Assembly (NCBI GenBank): GCA_950295325.1
Contig: OX485807.1
Coordinates: forward strand, 28,553,666 to 28,617,665
Direction: 5' to 3'
Length of the DNA: 64,000 nucleotides
Source of the DNA: Polytrichum commune
Taxonomy: Eukaryota > Streptophyta > Polytrichopsida > Polytrichales > Polytrichaceae
The position numbers and the translations under genes are program-made. This document shows, piece after piece, positions 1 through 14,300 of the stretch (the stretch's first letter is position 1; the number at the start of each line of letters is the position of its first letter). The notes under the pieces were generated by a model. That model saw only the letters and a program-made list of their open reading frames with translations. It did no database searches and was not told where the DNA came from.

Positions 1-3000
1 CCTATCAGTGCTACAGACTATGGCCCTTGCAATGATTTCTACTTAGGCTATAGTCAATCTTTCTTCTTTAGGAGTTTCTCTCTTGATTATGCTTCACGTT
101 ATGATTATGTCTCTCTCCAACTATCAATTACTCTTAGGATTTCCCCGGCCGTGGCTGTAGCCTTCTTTGTGGCTTCGTGATTTAGTTCAAGCTCTCAGAA
201 CTACGGCAATGCCTTCTTCAAACAACTTCTTTAAATTTCAATATACTTTGATCATTGAATTATGGTAGCACCAGCACTTACTCAACAACCTCTCACACTT
301 GACTTACTTACTTCACTCGCATTGCATTCTTTCCACTCACTGGATTCATACATCTTCCTGTTATGCACTTGCTCAACCTTGCACTTCGGTCACAGACTAT
401 TGCCAAACTCATATCCATAACATAATTACATTTACTCAATCAATTTTGATTAAACTTGTTTGTCTGCATCCCCCTACCACGGGCGGTGATGCTCCAACTC
501 TAATCCTACTCACAAGCTAATACATTGGATTCAAACTCTAATGCCTATATCGCCTATATCACCCTTTATCGCATGCTTCGGCCAAGTATTTTACATATGC
601 TCTTAACTCGAAGGGACAATTTGCCCATGGTTTGACTTGATCTCTTACTTTCAATTTTCTTATCAAATTCAACTGCATTTACTCAATACAACAATGTACT
701 TTAACACAAAATGGTAATCTCACAATCATTGCGGTGATTACTCTCAGTTAACAAAATATAGTTTAACTACAACCTCACACACTCTTGGTGTTGAGAGAAA
801 CAAACTACTTAGTTCAACAATGCTCTCAAGCTGCCTACAAATTGCTTGCTTCTTCCGACTCCCCTTGCCTCTTTGTTCTCGGCGGGGAAGATGATGATTG
901 AACTGTAACCAAATATGGGCTCCTAAGCTTGCGCCTATGGTTGTAACTACCTCTTATTGCATGTAGTTAACTATCTTCATCTACCTAAGCACTAACTTCA
1001 TTTACTTGCTTCCTATATGCCTATAGTGAAACTAGTTGACCAAAAATTTGGCTCACAATGTCATAGCTTAATAAATAGCACTCCTAATTATGGAGGATGG
1101 TGGGTGTAGTTTAGTTTTTGCGAAGGCGACCAACTCAAATATCATCAAGGTGGCAACTAAATCAAATATATTACTCTCCCACCAAATTAGAGTGACTCTA
1201 CTGCCAATTAAAAACCAAAAATAAGTGTCCTATTAAGGAAGCTAACTTGATTGGCCTCATCTACCTTACACACCTCGCACTAATCCAACATAAAAGCACC
1301 GAACTAATTTGAATCTCGTAGATTATTATTTGTAGTTGATACAACACTTGAAATAATCCAAGTCAGTTGAGATGAATCGGCCACAAACATGTAGGTCATG
1401 TTTTTTCGTTCGTTTGTCTTAAAAACACACCCTAAACTCTGTAACATCAACCTCCGTAATGTCACTCACTCTCTAATATCTTGAAACCCTGGGGTATAGA
1501 TGTTCGTAGTTCAAATCTCACTCCTTAATGTCACATTTCTCTCCCTTATATCATGAATTTTGTCATTGATGCAAACCACCGATGAAGTCAACCCACACCC
1601 TCGCATTGCGCCATGTGTCAATATGTGGAGTGTCACCTTCTTATTCTTCTTCGTCATCTTTTGCCACTTGTTAATTATTGGTGCATGCATATGCCACATC
1701 GCCCAGGAAGGCCAAGTGGAGTGGACCACACCATACCATTCAAATAATACACTTTGTGCTATTCCATAATATCACATACGACACTAATTCTACAATATCA
1801 CGCATCCACGTTCACACTACAAAACTCCATAATATCACGTGCACTTTGGTTGCCACATGTGTGATACTACGGAGTTTAGAGGGGAAATGTTGAATGGAGG
1901 AGAGGGTATATATATATATATCCTTGGATGCATGCGTCAATTCCCTCTTCTCCACTTTTATGTCATAAATGCATCTCCATGTCGGCTCGGGTTCCGAGAG
2001 GCGATTCCTCAAAAAGTGAAGTAAGTGGAGGTATTGAATATCGAGTGATAACCGGATACGTTTCACTTTGATAAACACTGCAGATAATATATTTTGATAG
2101 TGGATCTTTATCAACACTATTCATCAAAAGCTACATCAAACAATCATCGTACAAAGTAGTAGGAGAAAGAAGAAGAGACTCGGTCCAGCTAGCCTTTCCA
2201 AACTTATGATCGTGACTTCAGTGTACATTAGAAGCATAGTATTAATGGAGTCAGATTTAGGCCACTGTTCACACTACACTATGTGGGGGTCATTAGTGTG
2301 ACTAACACTAATTTCCCCAACACGCTACTCAATCATACTTGAATGGTAATTGTAGTATTGGTTCAAAATCGCATTAAAAAAAAAACCCCTAAATTATTGT
2401 TTCGGATTAGTAAGAAGATACATTCACACGGTTCCGTGTGCCTCCGCATGTCGAAAAGTGAAATTAACTTTTGTTGTAGTAACTTGGAACCGCAAGTTGG
2501 CTCAATTGGTCACTCTATTTAGAATGTCACACTAATGATCTCTATTTGGTGTAGGGCGGGGGGGGGGGGGGGGTTGAGAGTTCGAAGGAAGGATACATGC
2601 ATGGGGGGGGGGGGTAGAAGGGGGCCTTGTTCACTCAAAGTCCACTTTACATTTGAGGTTTCAACTTTTTGACACGTTTTACAATGCTTTAAGGTAGATA
2701 TGTGTAATTTGGATACTTTTCTCTCTACACCCACTTCTCATAGAACTTGAAACACGCAATTAATGGAAAATGATTAGCAAATTTGAACTGTGTTTGTAGC
2801 CATTTGCCTTGTAATTATCATAGCTCATATGAGTATTGTATTCTTTACCAAAGTGAAGATTCTTGCACTCATTGAGTGGTCATATAGATCCATACCCCTC
2901 CCCCCAAATCATGTTGACTATTGAGCCTAGAATGGTTAGCCAATTTTGAGCACATGCCTATTCTTAGATCCACACCTAACTACATACAAATCAAATTAAG

Positions 3001-5536
3001 GTGTCCATATTATTGTTGTGTTGGATTTAGGCACGTGAACCTTTGATGGATCCCATGTGAAATGCCTACGACAAATTTTTCAGACCTTGCACAACTACCA
3101 AAATAACCATAATTAACCACATTTTTTTTCAATACATTTTAGGGAACAACCATAGTTAACTAGAAACTAAAAAAACATTGAGATCATATTCAATAACAAC
3201 TATAGTTAACTAGAAAAATTCCAAGTGTTATTATATACTCGAAGAAGTTTTCCTCTTGATTTGCTTCAGTTAAGGGTCTTTAATTTGCTCGGGACACTGA
3301 GGATCATCAAGAAAGGCCTTTATACGATCACGCACAATGTTGGGCTCCGGAACAACCTCCATGTACACCACCAACACATATAACACACTAGTGACACTAC
3401 AACATTGTTGCAACAGAGGAGAAAACGAGAGAGAGAGAGAAAATAATAATAATGTAACAACTATGTTTCACCCCAAGGTGTGGGGCTTTTATATTGATGT
3501 TGGGGCGATCCTTACAATGTAGTAACTTACAGCAAATTGAATCCCAATAGTCAATAGACTGGAGTGGAATAGACAGTTACTATTACTTCGCTCAAGTTAC
3601 TCTTACTTTAGGATAACTCAACACTACAACAGAATGCCGTGAACATACCACGCTCAACTTTAGTTAACTAAATATAATTATAGTTAACTAGATTTTTTGG
3701 CAAACTGAATTTAGAACAACTATAGTTATGAAAGGCAACTAGTTAACTAACAGTTGAATTAGTTGGTTAGTTGTCCAAGGTCTGAAACTTTTGGATATTT
3801 TTATAAACTGTAGGTCAAAACCTAAACTACCTCGTGGAGGTCACTTGAGATTGTCAAGAGTTCAAGCCCCATCTTTTGTGGGTCCTAAGCCATTGGGCTT
3901 GCAAGCATTTCTTCTTATTGTCACAAATTGTCCTCTATCTAGTTGCATTCTCCCCTTGATATCTCACTTTGTATATGGCCACTTTACATTCGCGGCTCAT
4001 AGGTTGAGAAGTGGTGAAGCTCTCAATTGTTTGAGCTCTAGGTGAAAGCTTGTAAAATCCTACTCCTAAAATTGCAAGTTCAAACTCTCAATTTGAGCTC
4101 CACTATAAAGAGGGTATATTATGAAAGCCTAATATAAATGCACTCATATTTACTACATGTTCTACTAGCGCAAGGCAAGAGGGAATTGTTGCATACAAGC
4201 ATACCTCTCATTCATCCAAGAAATAATATGCAACATGGAGATCATTACTCAAGTTTCTATGACACAAAAATTACATTAGATTGTCCTATTAGCGCAAGGC
4301 ACAATATCTCTCTAAAACCCATGCATTTTCCAATTCACAACAAATCCCTAGTTTTGTTATAATGTGGGCTACATTAATTTTGTTTCTAGGAAATTGATGT
4401 GAATGACTATTTTATTTTATGTTGTTATTGTCTTGCATGTTTAGAGTGGTTCACATTACTTAATTTCCATATTAATTTTCCCACCCACACTAATAGGACA
4501 ATATAGTGCATCTTCAAGACTCTAATTCAATTTTGTAGGCCATAAGTTAACCTTGAGTGTAAACATACAACACTTGACACCAACATGATCAATAATATCT
4601 TCCTCCTACATACTAAAATGTAAAACTATCATCTCAAGTACTCCAATGCATTGTGCTAAATGTTGTACCAAAAAACAAGTATTCACTTCACAAAATTACA
4701 CATATTGACAAACATTATCTTGTTGACAATCAACGGACGTGACATTTCTAGGTCTCTAGGCACAGAGTTAGGCAACCGGGGAGGGAAGAGATGGAATTCC
4801 AATCAACAATATAGTCCAAGGGGTATTGTTGTTTTAGAAATTAAAACCCTTAAATCAAGATCAAAGATCCCTGAATTTGTCTCATGAGATAAAATTGGGA
4901 TGAATCGACAACCAACTCATAAGAGCCATGTATTTACTATTCACCCACCGGTAGGTGCTAGAACTCCACATCGTTGGACAAAGGGACTTATTGTATATGA
5001 GCATACCTCTCCTTCATCCAACATAAAAGTACTAAAATGGTATGCATCATGGAGGTTGCTGAATAAGCTGATTTGACACCATAACTAGCTTTAAAGACTC
5101 CAAATTACTTTACTCAAGGTCATTTGAGATGAATCGGCAACAAACCTATAGGGGGTCAAGTCTTCATGAGGGATGGATGAGAGCGGTACACTCGTACACA
5201 TTAATTCCCTCACTCTCAAATTGTCTAGGCATTTAGTTGACACCCTTCACAATTAGTGTACATGACACCAAATACCATAAACGATGTGATGGTTTTTTCA
5301 CACAACTCCCACAACATTAACCTACCTCTGTAAGTTGTACCCTTTTGAATTAGAGGACAATAAATGAAATAATAGTATCAGCATCATTGCCATGTTTACA
5401 TGCAACGTTGAGTGATGTTATTAACATTACACAACTCTCTAGTTGTGTTTTGTGGACCATGTACCACACGAGCATAATTGTCCTTTAATTCCATGCCTCT
5501 ACATTTACGGGGAACACACATGCTGTGTATTGTGAA
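1..5536. other. Gene-free repeat-rich interval
   Basis: I see no supportable gene here; open frames are short and interrupted. The stretch holds poly-G runs (2558-2573 and 2603-2614), short TA and GA microsatellites (about 1906-1921 and 3428-3441), several TAGTTAACTA palindromes between about 3100 and 3740, and fragments of dispersed repeats. One repeat, recognised by a block around 1240-1400, recurs at about 4975-5190 and 42955-43165. Another, at about 4560-4760, recurs at about 28460-28790. Confidence 0.6.
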
Positions 5537-6089
5537 CACGGGTAGATCACTCTAAGGCATTTTTGTGCACCACGTGCGACTGGGGTTTTGTTTTGTTTTG
5601 GGGCTATTTACCTTCAAGGGCTGAATTAAAGCCTCCCTATAATTACTTAAATTTCAAAAATGGCCCATTTGTTTGCACCCTTCCATTACTTATATTGTCC
5701 AAGTCACTGCAATTTTTTGTACTCTATATTCCTTTTAAGTAATAAACGGGCGTGGGGAAGACGACCCTAACGACGGCGCGTTCCCTTTTCATCCATTTTT
5801 GGACAGACATAAATCTCAATTATCATCCATCCCCGTGAGTCCTAAACCCATTTACATACCATACTAAACATACCTTCTAGGCTCCTTATCTTCAGCCCCT
5901 ATATTAATTTTACAAAAAAATAATAACCCACGTTTTATGTCCATCTAACTTACTTATAATGGGATAGTCTACATTTAATGGCCCCTTCATTATTTGGAAT
6001 TCCTTTATAATTTTTATTTCAAATGATTTTAATCCTCTCTATATTATGTCGCACGCCGTTTTTAAAACGCACTAAGTGATCTACCCGTG
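5537..6089. mobile_element. hAT-type MITE, copy 1 of 3
   Basis: A 553-bp non-autonomous element bounded by terminal inverted repeats that begin CACGGGTAGATCACT and end AGTGATCTACCCGTG. It is flanked by an exact 8-bp direct repeat, ATTGTGAA, at 5529-5536 and 6090-6097. An 8-bp target duplication is the hallmark of the hAT superfamily. It has no coding capacity. Two relatives lie at 18720-19236 and, in opposite orientation, 24261-24801. Confidence 0.93.
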
Positions 6090-8741
6090 ATTGTGAAGTT
6101 TTCGACAAGAAGTTATAAATCACCATAGTTCTTTCTCATCGCAACCTCTTTCTTTCTTTCTTTCTTTCTATGGAAAGAGACTGTCATGTACATTGACTTC
6201 TCTGATGAATGAGATTTACTATTTGGAATTACACATCGCTATGACATTTTACCGTGAGTATCATTTTCTACCCAAACAACACAAGTACCTAGTATGCACA
6301 CCAAAGATATAACTTATTAGTTGGTCAAAAATGATAACGTCGGTCTAAAGTTAGAGCAACACGAAACTCCAAACGATTACCCACACTAATTAGACAAAAA
6401 ATGGTGAACTGCATAGTAAATGTTATGGTATGGCATGTTATGCCAACCCGCGTCAAAAGTTAAAGCTCAAAAGAACCCTGACACACGAATAACAACAACA
6501 ACAACAACAACACCGAGTCTTTAGGGTAAACTTTGTCTTTGTGAGGGAATTCGGGCATGTGGGGATCGAGGTCACCGTACTTACCTCCATTACTTTAACC
6601 CCGGCCCCTTAAAAAGAGGGTTCAAACAACCCTTGCATATATATATATATCCTCCTCCACCTCTTCCTACTACTACTCCTACTACTCCTACTACCTAACG
6701 AGTTACCGAAGTAGCCCTCCGGGTGCATTGAAAATGGTATAACTTACATGATAGGCTCCTCTCATAATCCGAATCCCTAGCGGTTGTATGTAAAGTTATG
6801 GTGTACTTTCCCCCCCACACGTCACAATTAAATTGACATGGATAAGGTGCCGTGCAACCCTAACTCTTAGTAGTAGCTAGGGTAAGCGATTCGAGGGGAG
6901 AAGGTGGATTCTAGATACACATATAATGTTCTAAAAGTGGAAAGAACCGTTGCCCCACCAACTTATGTGCACTAGATTTTTTCATGCTCTTTTGTTCGGA
7001 GCAAAAGAGCATGAAAAGTCGACATAGCATCATTCAACCCTAAGGGGTTGAGTTCCGTTTCTATATTTAGCATCGTGACTTGGGTCTCCATGAGTGTTTG
7101 GGAAGTTTGTGGGCATAGCCGGTCGAAATCCTAGTGATTTTAAATCCAGTCGGTTACATGTTGACATCTTCCGGTTTTGCTTTCATTCATTTGAGGTATA
7201 TTCTACTATAGATTCTTCTAAAATGATCGGTAATTCTCTTGACATCTCCAACTTCATCTGGTTATTTCTCAAATTCAACCGGTTCATCTAAAACTAACTA
7301 ACAGTTCTCCTTGGACAGTGGTCTTCATCGTTTTATCTTCATGGGAAGAAATCGAGATACTAGTATCAAACTAATGCATGTACGAATATTGAATAGTGTC
7401 GAGATGAACAATGCTTCGTGTGAATAACATCACGAATATAACTCCACCTAGATTTTAAAGTGTCAACCTAAATGTACGATGATAACATAATAATATTATT
7501 TTTTGCTTTATTCCAGGGTTAGTGGAACTAACCCACGTGGACTTCATAATGTTATGCCTACGGTTTGGTTTCCCATTAGCCTACCAAGGGGGTAATAGTA
7601 AAGACAAGTTTTCTTTTAAGTTGGTAGCTGATTCATCCCAATATAAATTTAGTAGACTAGTATGGGATCCCTTATCTCAGTGTAGGGGTGAATGTATATT
7701 AAAATAGTAACGATTGGGCTCTACAATGGTAGTCCAATATACCACCATTTCTTCCCCCCCGGTCCCGCCTCCCCCTTGGTAAGTGCTATGAACGTTCACA
7801 CCGTCTACCTAGTGTTGGGAATTGGGATTGTGAATGTGTAGCAATGAAATTTCTCGGAGGTAAATCGCGGAGGATTCTCGGGAGATTGCACTTAGGCCCT
7901 TGAAAATCAACGTGCACAAAGTGTTTCGATTTTGCTTATTGAACATAAAATATAATAAAAATAAATATCTAGACAACGTGAATATGTGAGTGTAATTGGA
8001 CCAAAACTTGTACGAGTTGTATGTAGAAATGACTATGAATTATTTATATTCAAGTGACACAAATATACGCCTACACGTAACATAAAACGTGTACGAAAAG
8101 TGAATAACAATATTAGATCATAGTTCTAATCTCAAAACTTTCATGACAAGCCATTTGACATGCAGCTTAGACAAAAACGATGATTGTCCATAGAACCGAG
8201 TGATCCAAGAGAACCTAAATCTTGGAAGATATGTAGATTAACTTCAACATGAGCTCAATGTTTGATACAATTACGGGCGTTATCTTTTCTTTTCTTTTCT
8301 TTGATACAGTGACCAAATAGGATGGAGATTGGAGAGAAAGAAGAATGTGCAAAATCGTGAGCTTTGTGCCAGTATTTGGAGAGAATTTGGGGTGTTATTT
8401 GGTCCAATTTCCATGTTCTCCAACTTCTACCAATTAGATTTATACAATAAAACTCGTGTTGCATCAACATCTGACCTATTTATGTGCGCTTAAAATCCAA
8501 TATATACAATTTTTAACTACACTGAACGTTCCTATTATTATAGGCCACCATGATTGTCTAGAGCCCGTGTTAATTCTCATAGTTAGGATCAACGTGGACC
8601 ACATTAATGTTTGACCATGGTAAATTTATAGTAGGGAATCAGCGTGGGCCACATTAATCATCTTTCTGAAAATGAAATGTGTGTGGATTTATATGATTTT
8701 CTGCTACTTTTGTCCTATAACTACCATTCATATATCAACCA
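6090..8741. other. Gene-free interval with simple repeats and an old dispersed repeat
   Basis: No gene is supported. Visible items are a CTTT microsatellite at about 6150-6169, an AAC microsatellite at about 6489-6511, a TA run near 6637-6650, a near-perfect hairpin at 6979-7017, and at about 7085-7310 a copy of a dispersed repeat also found at about 23010-23660, 39345-39535 (reverse) and 43188-43365. Confidence 0.55.
6979..7017. repeat. Perfect 16-bp inverted repeat (hairpin)
   Basis: TTTTCATGCTCTTTTG at 6979-6994 is followed after seven bases by its exact reverse complement at 7002-7017. It lies far from any gene I can support. It could be a small palindromic element or chance folding DNA. 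Confidence 0.8.
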
Positions 8742-8986
8742 CACTGGGGGTCCAACCAGCCCGGCCGGGGCGGACCCCCCCGGAACATGAGCCGGCCATC
8801 CAACCGCCCCTCCAGGACACTAGGAACAACATCCCAAAGGCCCATGGCTAGCTGGATGCATAGTGGGAGCCCTACATTCAGCTAGCCGGGGGTCTTTGGG
8901 ACGTTGTTCTTAGTGCCCTGGAGGAGCAACTGAATGGCTGGCTCATGTTCCCGCAGGGGGGGGGGGGCACCGGCTGAACCCCAGTG
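8742..8986. mobile_element. GC-rich foldback element
   Basis: The two halves are imperfect reverse complements of each other over roughly 110 bp each, with outer ends CACTGGGGGTCCAACC and GGCTGAACCCCAGTG. Inner matched blocks include GGAACATGAG (left) and CTCATGTTCC (right), and AACAACATCCCAAAG (left) against CTTTGGGACGTTGTT (right). The GC content is far above the surroundings and a 12-base G run lies in the right arm. I could not find a clean target-site duplication, so the superfamily is uncertain. Confidence 0.75.
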
Positions 8987-9499
8987 CAGCTGGGCTTTCA
9001 ATGTGTTGGTCAACAAACATGCGTTTCCGTTGACCATAACTAACTTAGGGGAGGTCCGATTTCCGATCCGTTTTGTGCATACGTTTCATGGTAGAAGTTG
9101 CTCGTGCAACACGAGCTTTGTTGTGTAAATGTACTAGAATGGTGGAAGTTGGAGAACATGAGAAATGAACCAAATAACACCCACATACATGCCTTAGTAA
9201 AGGACCTCCGTAGGCAGTGTAGGGGGCTACTTATTAACTTAGGCGGTGGCTTGAGAGTGAGTCACCACACTACCAAGAGGTGGATAAGAGGACGAAGTAG
9301 TTATTCTATGCATAATATGTGTAAGTGAAAACAGAGGTCTAGATTCTTGGGTTCGGAAGGAACGATTCCCGTGTGGCTGTCTTGCCTTGTGGGTGTGTTG
9401 ACTAGACACTCATTCCAGTTTCATTCATTCCAGCTTTTTTTAAGCACGCAGAGCGTTCATTTCTTCCCGTCAATTTCCTTCTTTGAAATACTGTAGATT

Positions 9500-11337
9500 G
9501 TTTTCTTTTAAAAAAAAAACTCACCAAATGATCCGCAGCGGCGGCAACTGGACAACAATTAGTAATCTCGACGCAGACGATAGGTAGTCAAGGAGGAGAG
9601 CCAGCCAGCCAGCCAGGCAGCCCATGCGCGATCTCTCCTCTCGAAAGGTTTCATTTCCATTTCCGTTCCATTTCGATGCTTCGCAATAATCACCCCACTT
9701 CGAACCTTCGGCTGGAACTTGAAACTTCTCGGCAGGGAAGCAAGTTTGGTGCCTTTTGGTTGGGTTAAGACGGTCGGTGGGATCTCCGAAATCTGGCTGA
9801 AGTTGAAGTTGAAGTTAATGTGATTGTTGTTGGTCTGCTCCAAAGGGTTTGGTCGGAGAAACCCAAACTGAACCACGACGTCTGTGTGTGTATCTCGTTA
9901 GAAGACGCGGTGGGTTTAGCCAAGAAGTTGTTGCGTAACTTACCGAGGGATTTATTATTAGTTGTTGGGGGTTTTTGAGTCGAAGATTGCTTGCTTGCTT
10001 GCCGTTACCAAATTTTTGGAGGGGGAGCTTCCAACTGCCACGATTCCTTCCTCCTAACTTGGCTGGGCTCGTTGAAGAAATTGTGAAGGGTTGTTGTTGT
10101 TGTTGGTGGTGGTGTGTCATCATCAAGAAGCTAAGCTACATAGGACTCGCACCAAGAAGGAAGGTCTCCTCTCTCCACGGTTTTGCAGGATTGTTTTTCA
10201 GGTGTGAGATCTGGGCATTTTCGGGAAGGTCTCCACGTTAGGAAGAAAGTTTTAAGAAGATCCTTTCTTCTGAAGTGTCGGTTTTCTCCCGAACTTCTGG
10301 CTCGCAGATCCACGTGTTGGTAGGGTCAGCTTGTACCTTATAGGAACTATTGACACCAAAGGGAAACGGAGAGAGAGAGAGAGAGAGGTGGAATTGTGGA
10401 GGGACACGCATGCACGGGGATTCATCTTGAGAACAAGATGAGTGAGAACGAGAGGTAGAGCGTCTTCTCGAAGAGGACCAGACCAGCGTGGGGGGTGTTG
10501 TTAAGGGTTTATTGTTCTTTCTTTTTCCCCATCAATCATCCGTTTGTGGACCGTGTTTTTGTTGTAGCCGTTGGAAATGGAGCAGTTCAAACAAGGGAAG
10601 CTGTAAACTCTCTCAGCAGGGTTAGGATACAAGTGCATGTATGTGGCGGGGAGTATAACGCACAACATATATACCACTTTCGAAAGGGGGAAGAAAGTTG
10701 GCTGGCCATCCTATTGTATTAGGGGCAAGGTGGTACCATCGTATGAGAAGAGGTGTGTTGTTCGCTTTCACGCATCGGAACTCATTCGGAACATTACAGA
10801 GGCATTTGAAAGGCGTCTGAATTGAAGTTGTTAGCGGCAGGTAAGTTAACTAGTACAGAAGCTGGGATAAATCCTGAGGTGCCTCAATTTCAGCTCAGAA
10901 GCAAGATAGATAGAGGGAGAGGGAGGTCTATCCTCGCTTCACACAGCTTGGCAGTGCACGAAACTTCGATAACTCGAGAGGTTGAGTTTAGCGGAGGTGG
11001 TAATTTGTCATCAACAGCGAGTGAGTGATGTTTTTCAGTCGGCAACAGATTCGAAGCGTCTATCACTACGTGTCGTCACCGAACATAGAGACACACGGGC
11101 CGCCGCACACTATGACCTTCGACTTTCTCATTCAAAACCCGTCGTGGAAAATTTACAAGTAGAAGCCAAAAATCAATCTTCACGTCATACACCTCTTACT
11201 TTCTTTTGAGTAGGTTAGTCATCCTAACCCTTCCACGGGATACCATCTCTGATCTACCCCAAAAACCCCAGGGGCACGAAGAAAAGAAAACCTCCTCTCT
11301 CAGGTTGGGTTAAGATCCATCTGGGCATTTTGTGTGT
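9500..11337 (+). promoter_or_regulatory. Putative promoter and long 5' leader of the HSPRO-like gene
   Basis: This stretch is richer in GC and CpG than the DNA upstream. It carries a GA microsatellite (about 10371-10387), a GTT/GGT tract (about 10088-10116), and many short upstream ORFs of no recognisable family. Directly upstream of the chosen start an in-frame TAA lies at 11311, so the HSPRO reading frame does not extend further 5'. The transcription start and any leader introns cannot be placed from sequence alone. Confidence 0.45.
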
Positions 11338-14300
11338 ATGTCTGTGGAGCATTTTGTAGCCATGGAAAGCTTCAAAGAGATCGACCCCCGGAAACTGAGT
11401 GCAAGAAGCTGCGGGGGAGTGCACTGTGCGCTCTTCCCTGGAACACCCGTGGAAGTGTCCCTTGCGAATTGTGACATCGAAGCTTTGGTGCAACCATCCC
11501 AAGACGAAGTGGAAGCATATGAGCTTTACCTTCACCTTCCTGAGCTTTCTCGCATGTGGGGAACACAAATATGTTCCACATGGACCAGTGAGGGTATTGT
11601 CAAGCCTGCCCTTCACTCCCTGGAGATGGTGTTTCGCATGATCTCCAACATTCTACAAGATGTTAGACCTTACATTGACAAAGACGAGTGGCTACGAAGG
11701 TTGGAGTCTTTGGTCAACATGGAGATTGAGCTTCTCTCGCACCTTGTGGAGGGCGATAAGAGGGCTCCTATCACAGTGGCAGGCTCCACGCCTTCAGTAT
11801 GGCAAAGGTCGGCTTCGAGGCCTTTCGTTAGCCGAACTAGCCAGGAGAGTCTTCTCTCAAGATTGGCCACTTGGAAGGGTGCACAGAGCTTGAGGGCCAG
11901 ATTGCTGTACGCCATTGAAGGTCACATGCTGCGAGCTCCCTTCACTCTCGGCCTCGGAGAGCCCAACCTTGCAGGAAAACCTATCTTGGAGTATGACAGG
12001 ATTTGCACTCCACTGGAGGTAAAACTTCTTCTCCATGTTGCCCAATGTTTTTAATGTTCTTGTGATTATCTTAGATTGAGAACTGTCTGCGTTTTGTAGT
12101 ATAAGGACTTGAGGAATACACAATGCTACTAAACAAAGTGTGGCAAATCCTCTTCCTGAATCTTAGGTTATGTGTACACTGCCTCTCCATCTTTGTGTCA
12201 CGTTGATCAAGATGATTACATGTCAACTATCTATCTCCTGTAGCTCATTGAATTTTTTAGCAGTTCCTTAAGTCCCAAACAAAGCATGGCAAAAGCGTCT
12301 TCCTAAATCTCAGGTTATGTGTATAACGCCTCTCCATCTTTGAGTCAGTTTGATTCAGTTAATTGCATGTCAACTATCTGTGATTTGTAGCATTGTATGT
12401 TGCTTAGCAGTTCCTTAAGTCCCAAACAAAGTGTGTCAACATCTCATTCCTGAATCTCAGGTTATGTGTACACTGCCTCTCCATCTTTGTGGCACGTTGA
12501 TTGAGACGATTGACTTGTCAGATGTTCCACTTTACGGTAGAGAAAGGGTGCAGGGGCTGTGATTAAGAACTGTCTGTGTCTTGTAGCATTGAGTATTGCT
12601 TAGCAGTTCCTTAAAGTCCCAAACAATGTCAAATTTTGCTTTCTAAATCTCAGTTTATGTGTACACTGTCTCTCCATCTCATGTCACGTTGATTGAGATG
12701 ATTGCATGTCAGATGCACCACTTTGTGGGGGGGGGGGGGGGGGGGGGGGGAGAGAGAGAGAGAGAGTACAGGGGCCTTGGTTTCTAAATTTTCTTCCTTA
12801 AGATCTTTGATTCAAGGACTTCCTTGTTGCATTGTGTATTGTTCATCACTTTCCTTCAGTCCTAATCTATTTGGCTTGAAATCTGCTTCATGAATCTTAG
12901 GATATATACACTGTCTCTCCATCTACGTGTGACGTTGATTGAGATGATTGTATATCTGATGTTGCACTTTACGATAGAGAAAGAGTGCAGAGACTCTGGT
13001 TCCTATCAAGAACTGTGTTGTAGCATTGTGTATTGTTTAGCAGTTCCTTTAGTCCCAAACAAAATTGATCAAAATCTGCTTCCTAAATTCTCATGTCATG
13101 TACACTGCTTCTCCATCTGTGTGTCACATCATAAGCCCAGTCAATGCTTGCAAAGTCGCCATTGTGTTTGGGACATGGGTATTGAAACTTACTCTATGTT
13201 GATTGAGATGATTGTATGTCAAATGGTCTCACTTTACAGCCAAGAAAGAGTGCAGAGACTGTGGGTCCTAATAATTTATTGTATCATAGGTGTTTGCCTG
13301 TCGACAAGGTGCACCTGGGCATCCAGAAGACCACACACTCTCAACTGCGCACCAAATTATGGAGGCATGGTTGACAGTTGCACAAGGCTTGCTGCAAGCT
13401 GTGGAGGAGAGGGTGATAGCTGGCGATCCTGAAGGAGCGGCTAAAAAGTGTTGGATTGTAGAAAGGGTTTGGAAGATTCTCTTGGCCACAATGGATCTCC
13501 TGCAAGTTATGGACCCTGATGATTTTATGCGGCTGAAGCATGAGCTGGCCATCAACACAAAGGCACAAGTAGGGGCAGACCATGGATTTGAACATGTGGG
13601 GGGAGGTCAGTCCATTCTGCCCATCTCTACATCCATTGGTACCTCTGAATGTTTTAATAGGTGTATTCTAGGTCTAAAGTGAAGGTCTGTAAGTGTGCCA
13701 GGTGAGGCTTTTTAGATGAGGACTTGTGGACTGTTTTTGGTCAGCTTTAGATGGCAACCTTGTGCCAGGTTGTTGTGGTTTCTACATTGTTTCATAGAAT
13801 TTTCAGGAGCTATTGAGATAAATGGCATGGGTCAAGAATTGCGTTGAATATGAAAACCTCACAAGACAGCGGAGAAAAGCCCATAGTCTTCACCTCTGCT
13901 AACATCAACCGGCGACCACTTTGGTTAGACTTCAAACATTAGTTCCAAAGGCCATAGCAGTCACTAGGCTACAGACAGCATTGGCATTGTTTAAAAAAGA
14001 CGAGCTGATTACTTGTTGGGTCTGTGGTTACCAGTTCTGATGCTGTGAAGGTGTGTTGGCAGGTGCGTATTGTCTGCGGTCTACATTGCTCCGGAATGTG
14101 ACTAGATCTTGCAAAGATTTGAGGCACCTGGTTCCAAAAGCGGTGGGAGTCGAAGCTGATCCAAAAGGAGGTCCAAGACTCCAAGAAGCTATTATGGAAC
14201 TCTTCCGTACACATGGCATGCAAGCTCCAGGTGTACCATTGCATTCTGGAATCATTCATCTCCTTCAGGCATTCCAAGCTATTGAAGTTTCAGTTCGCCA

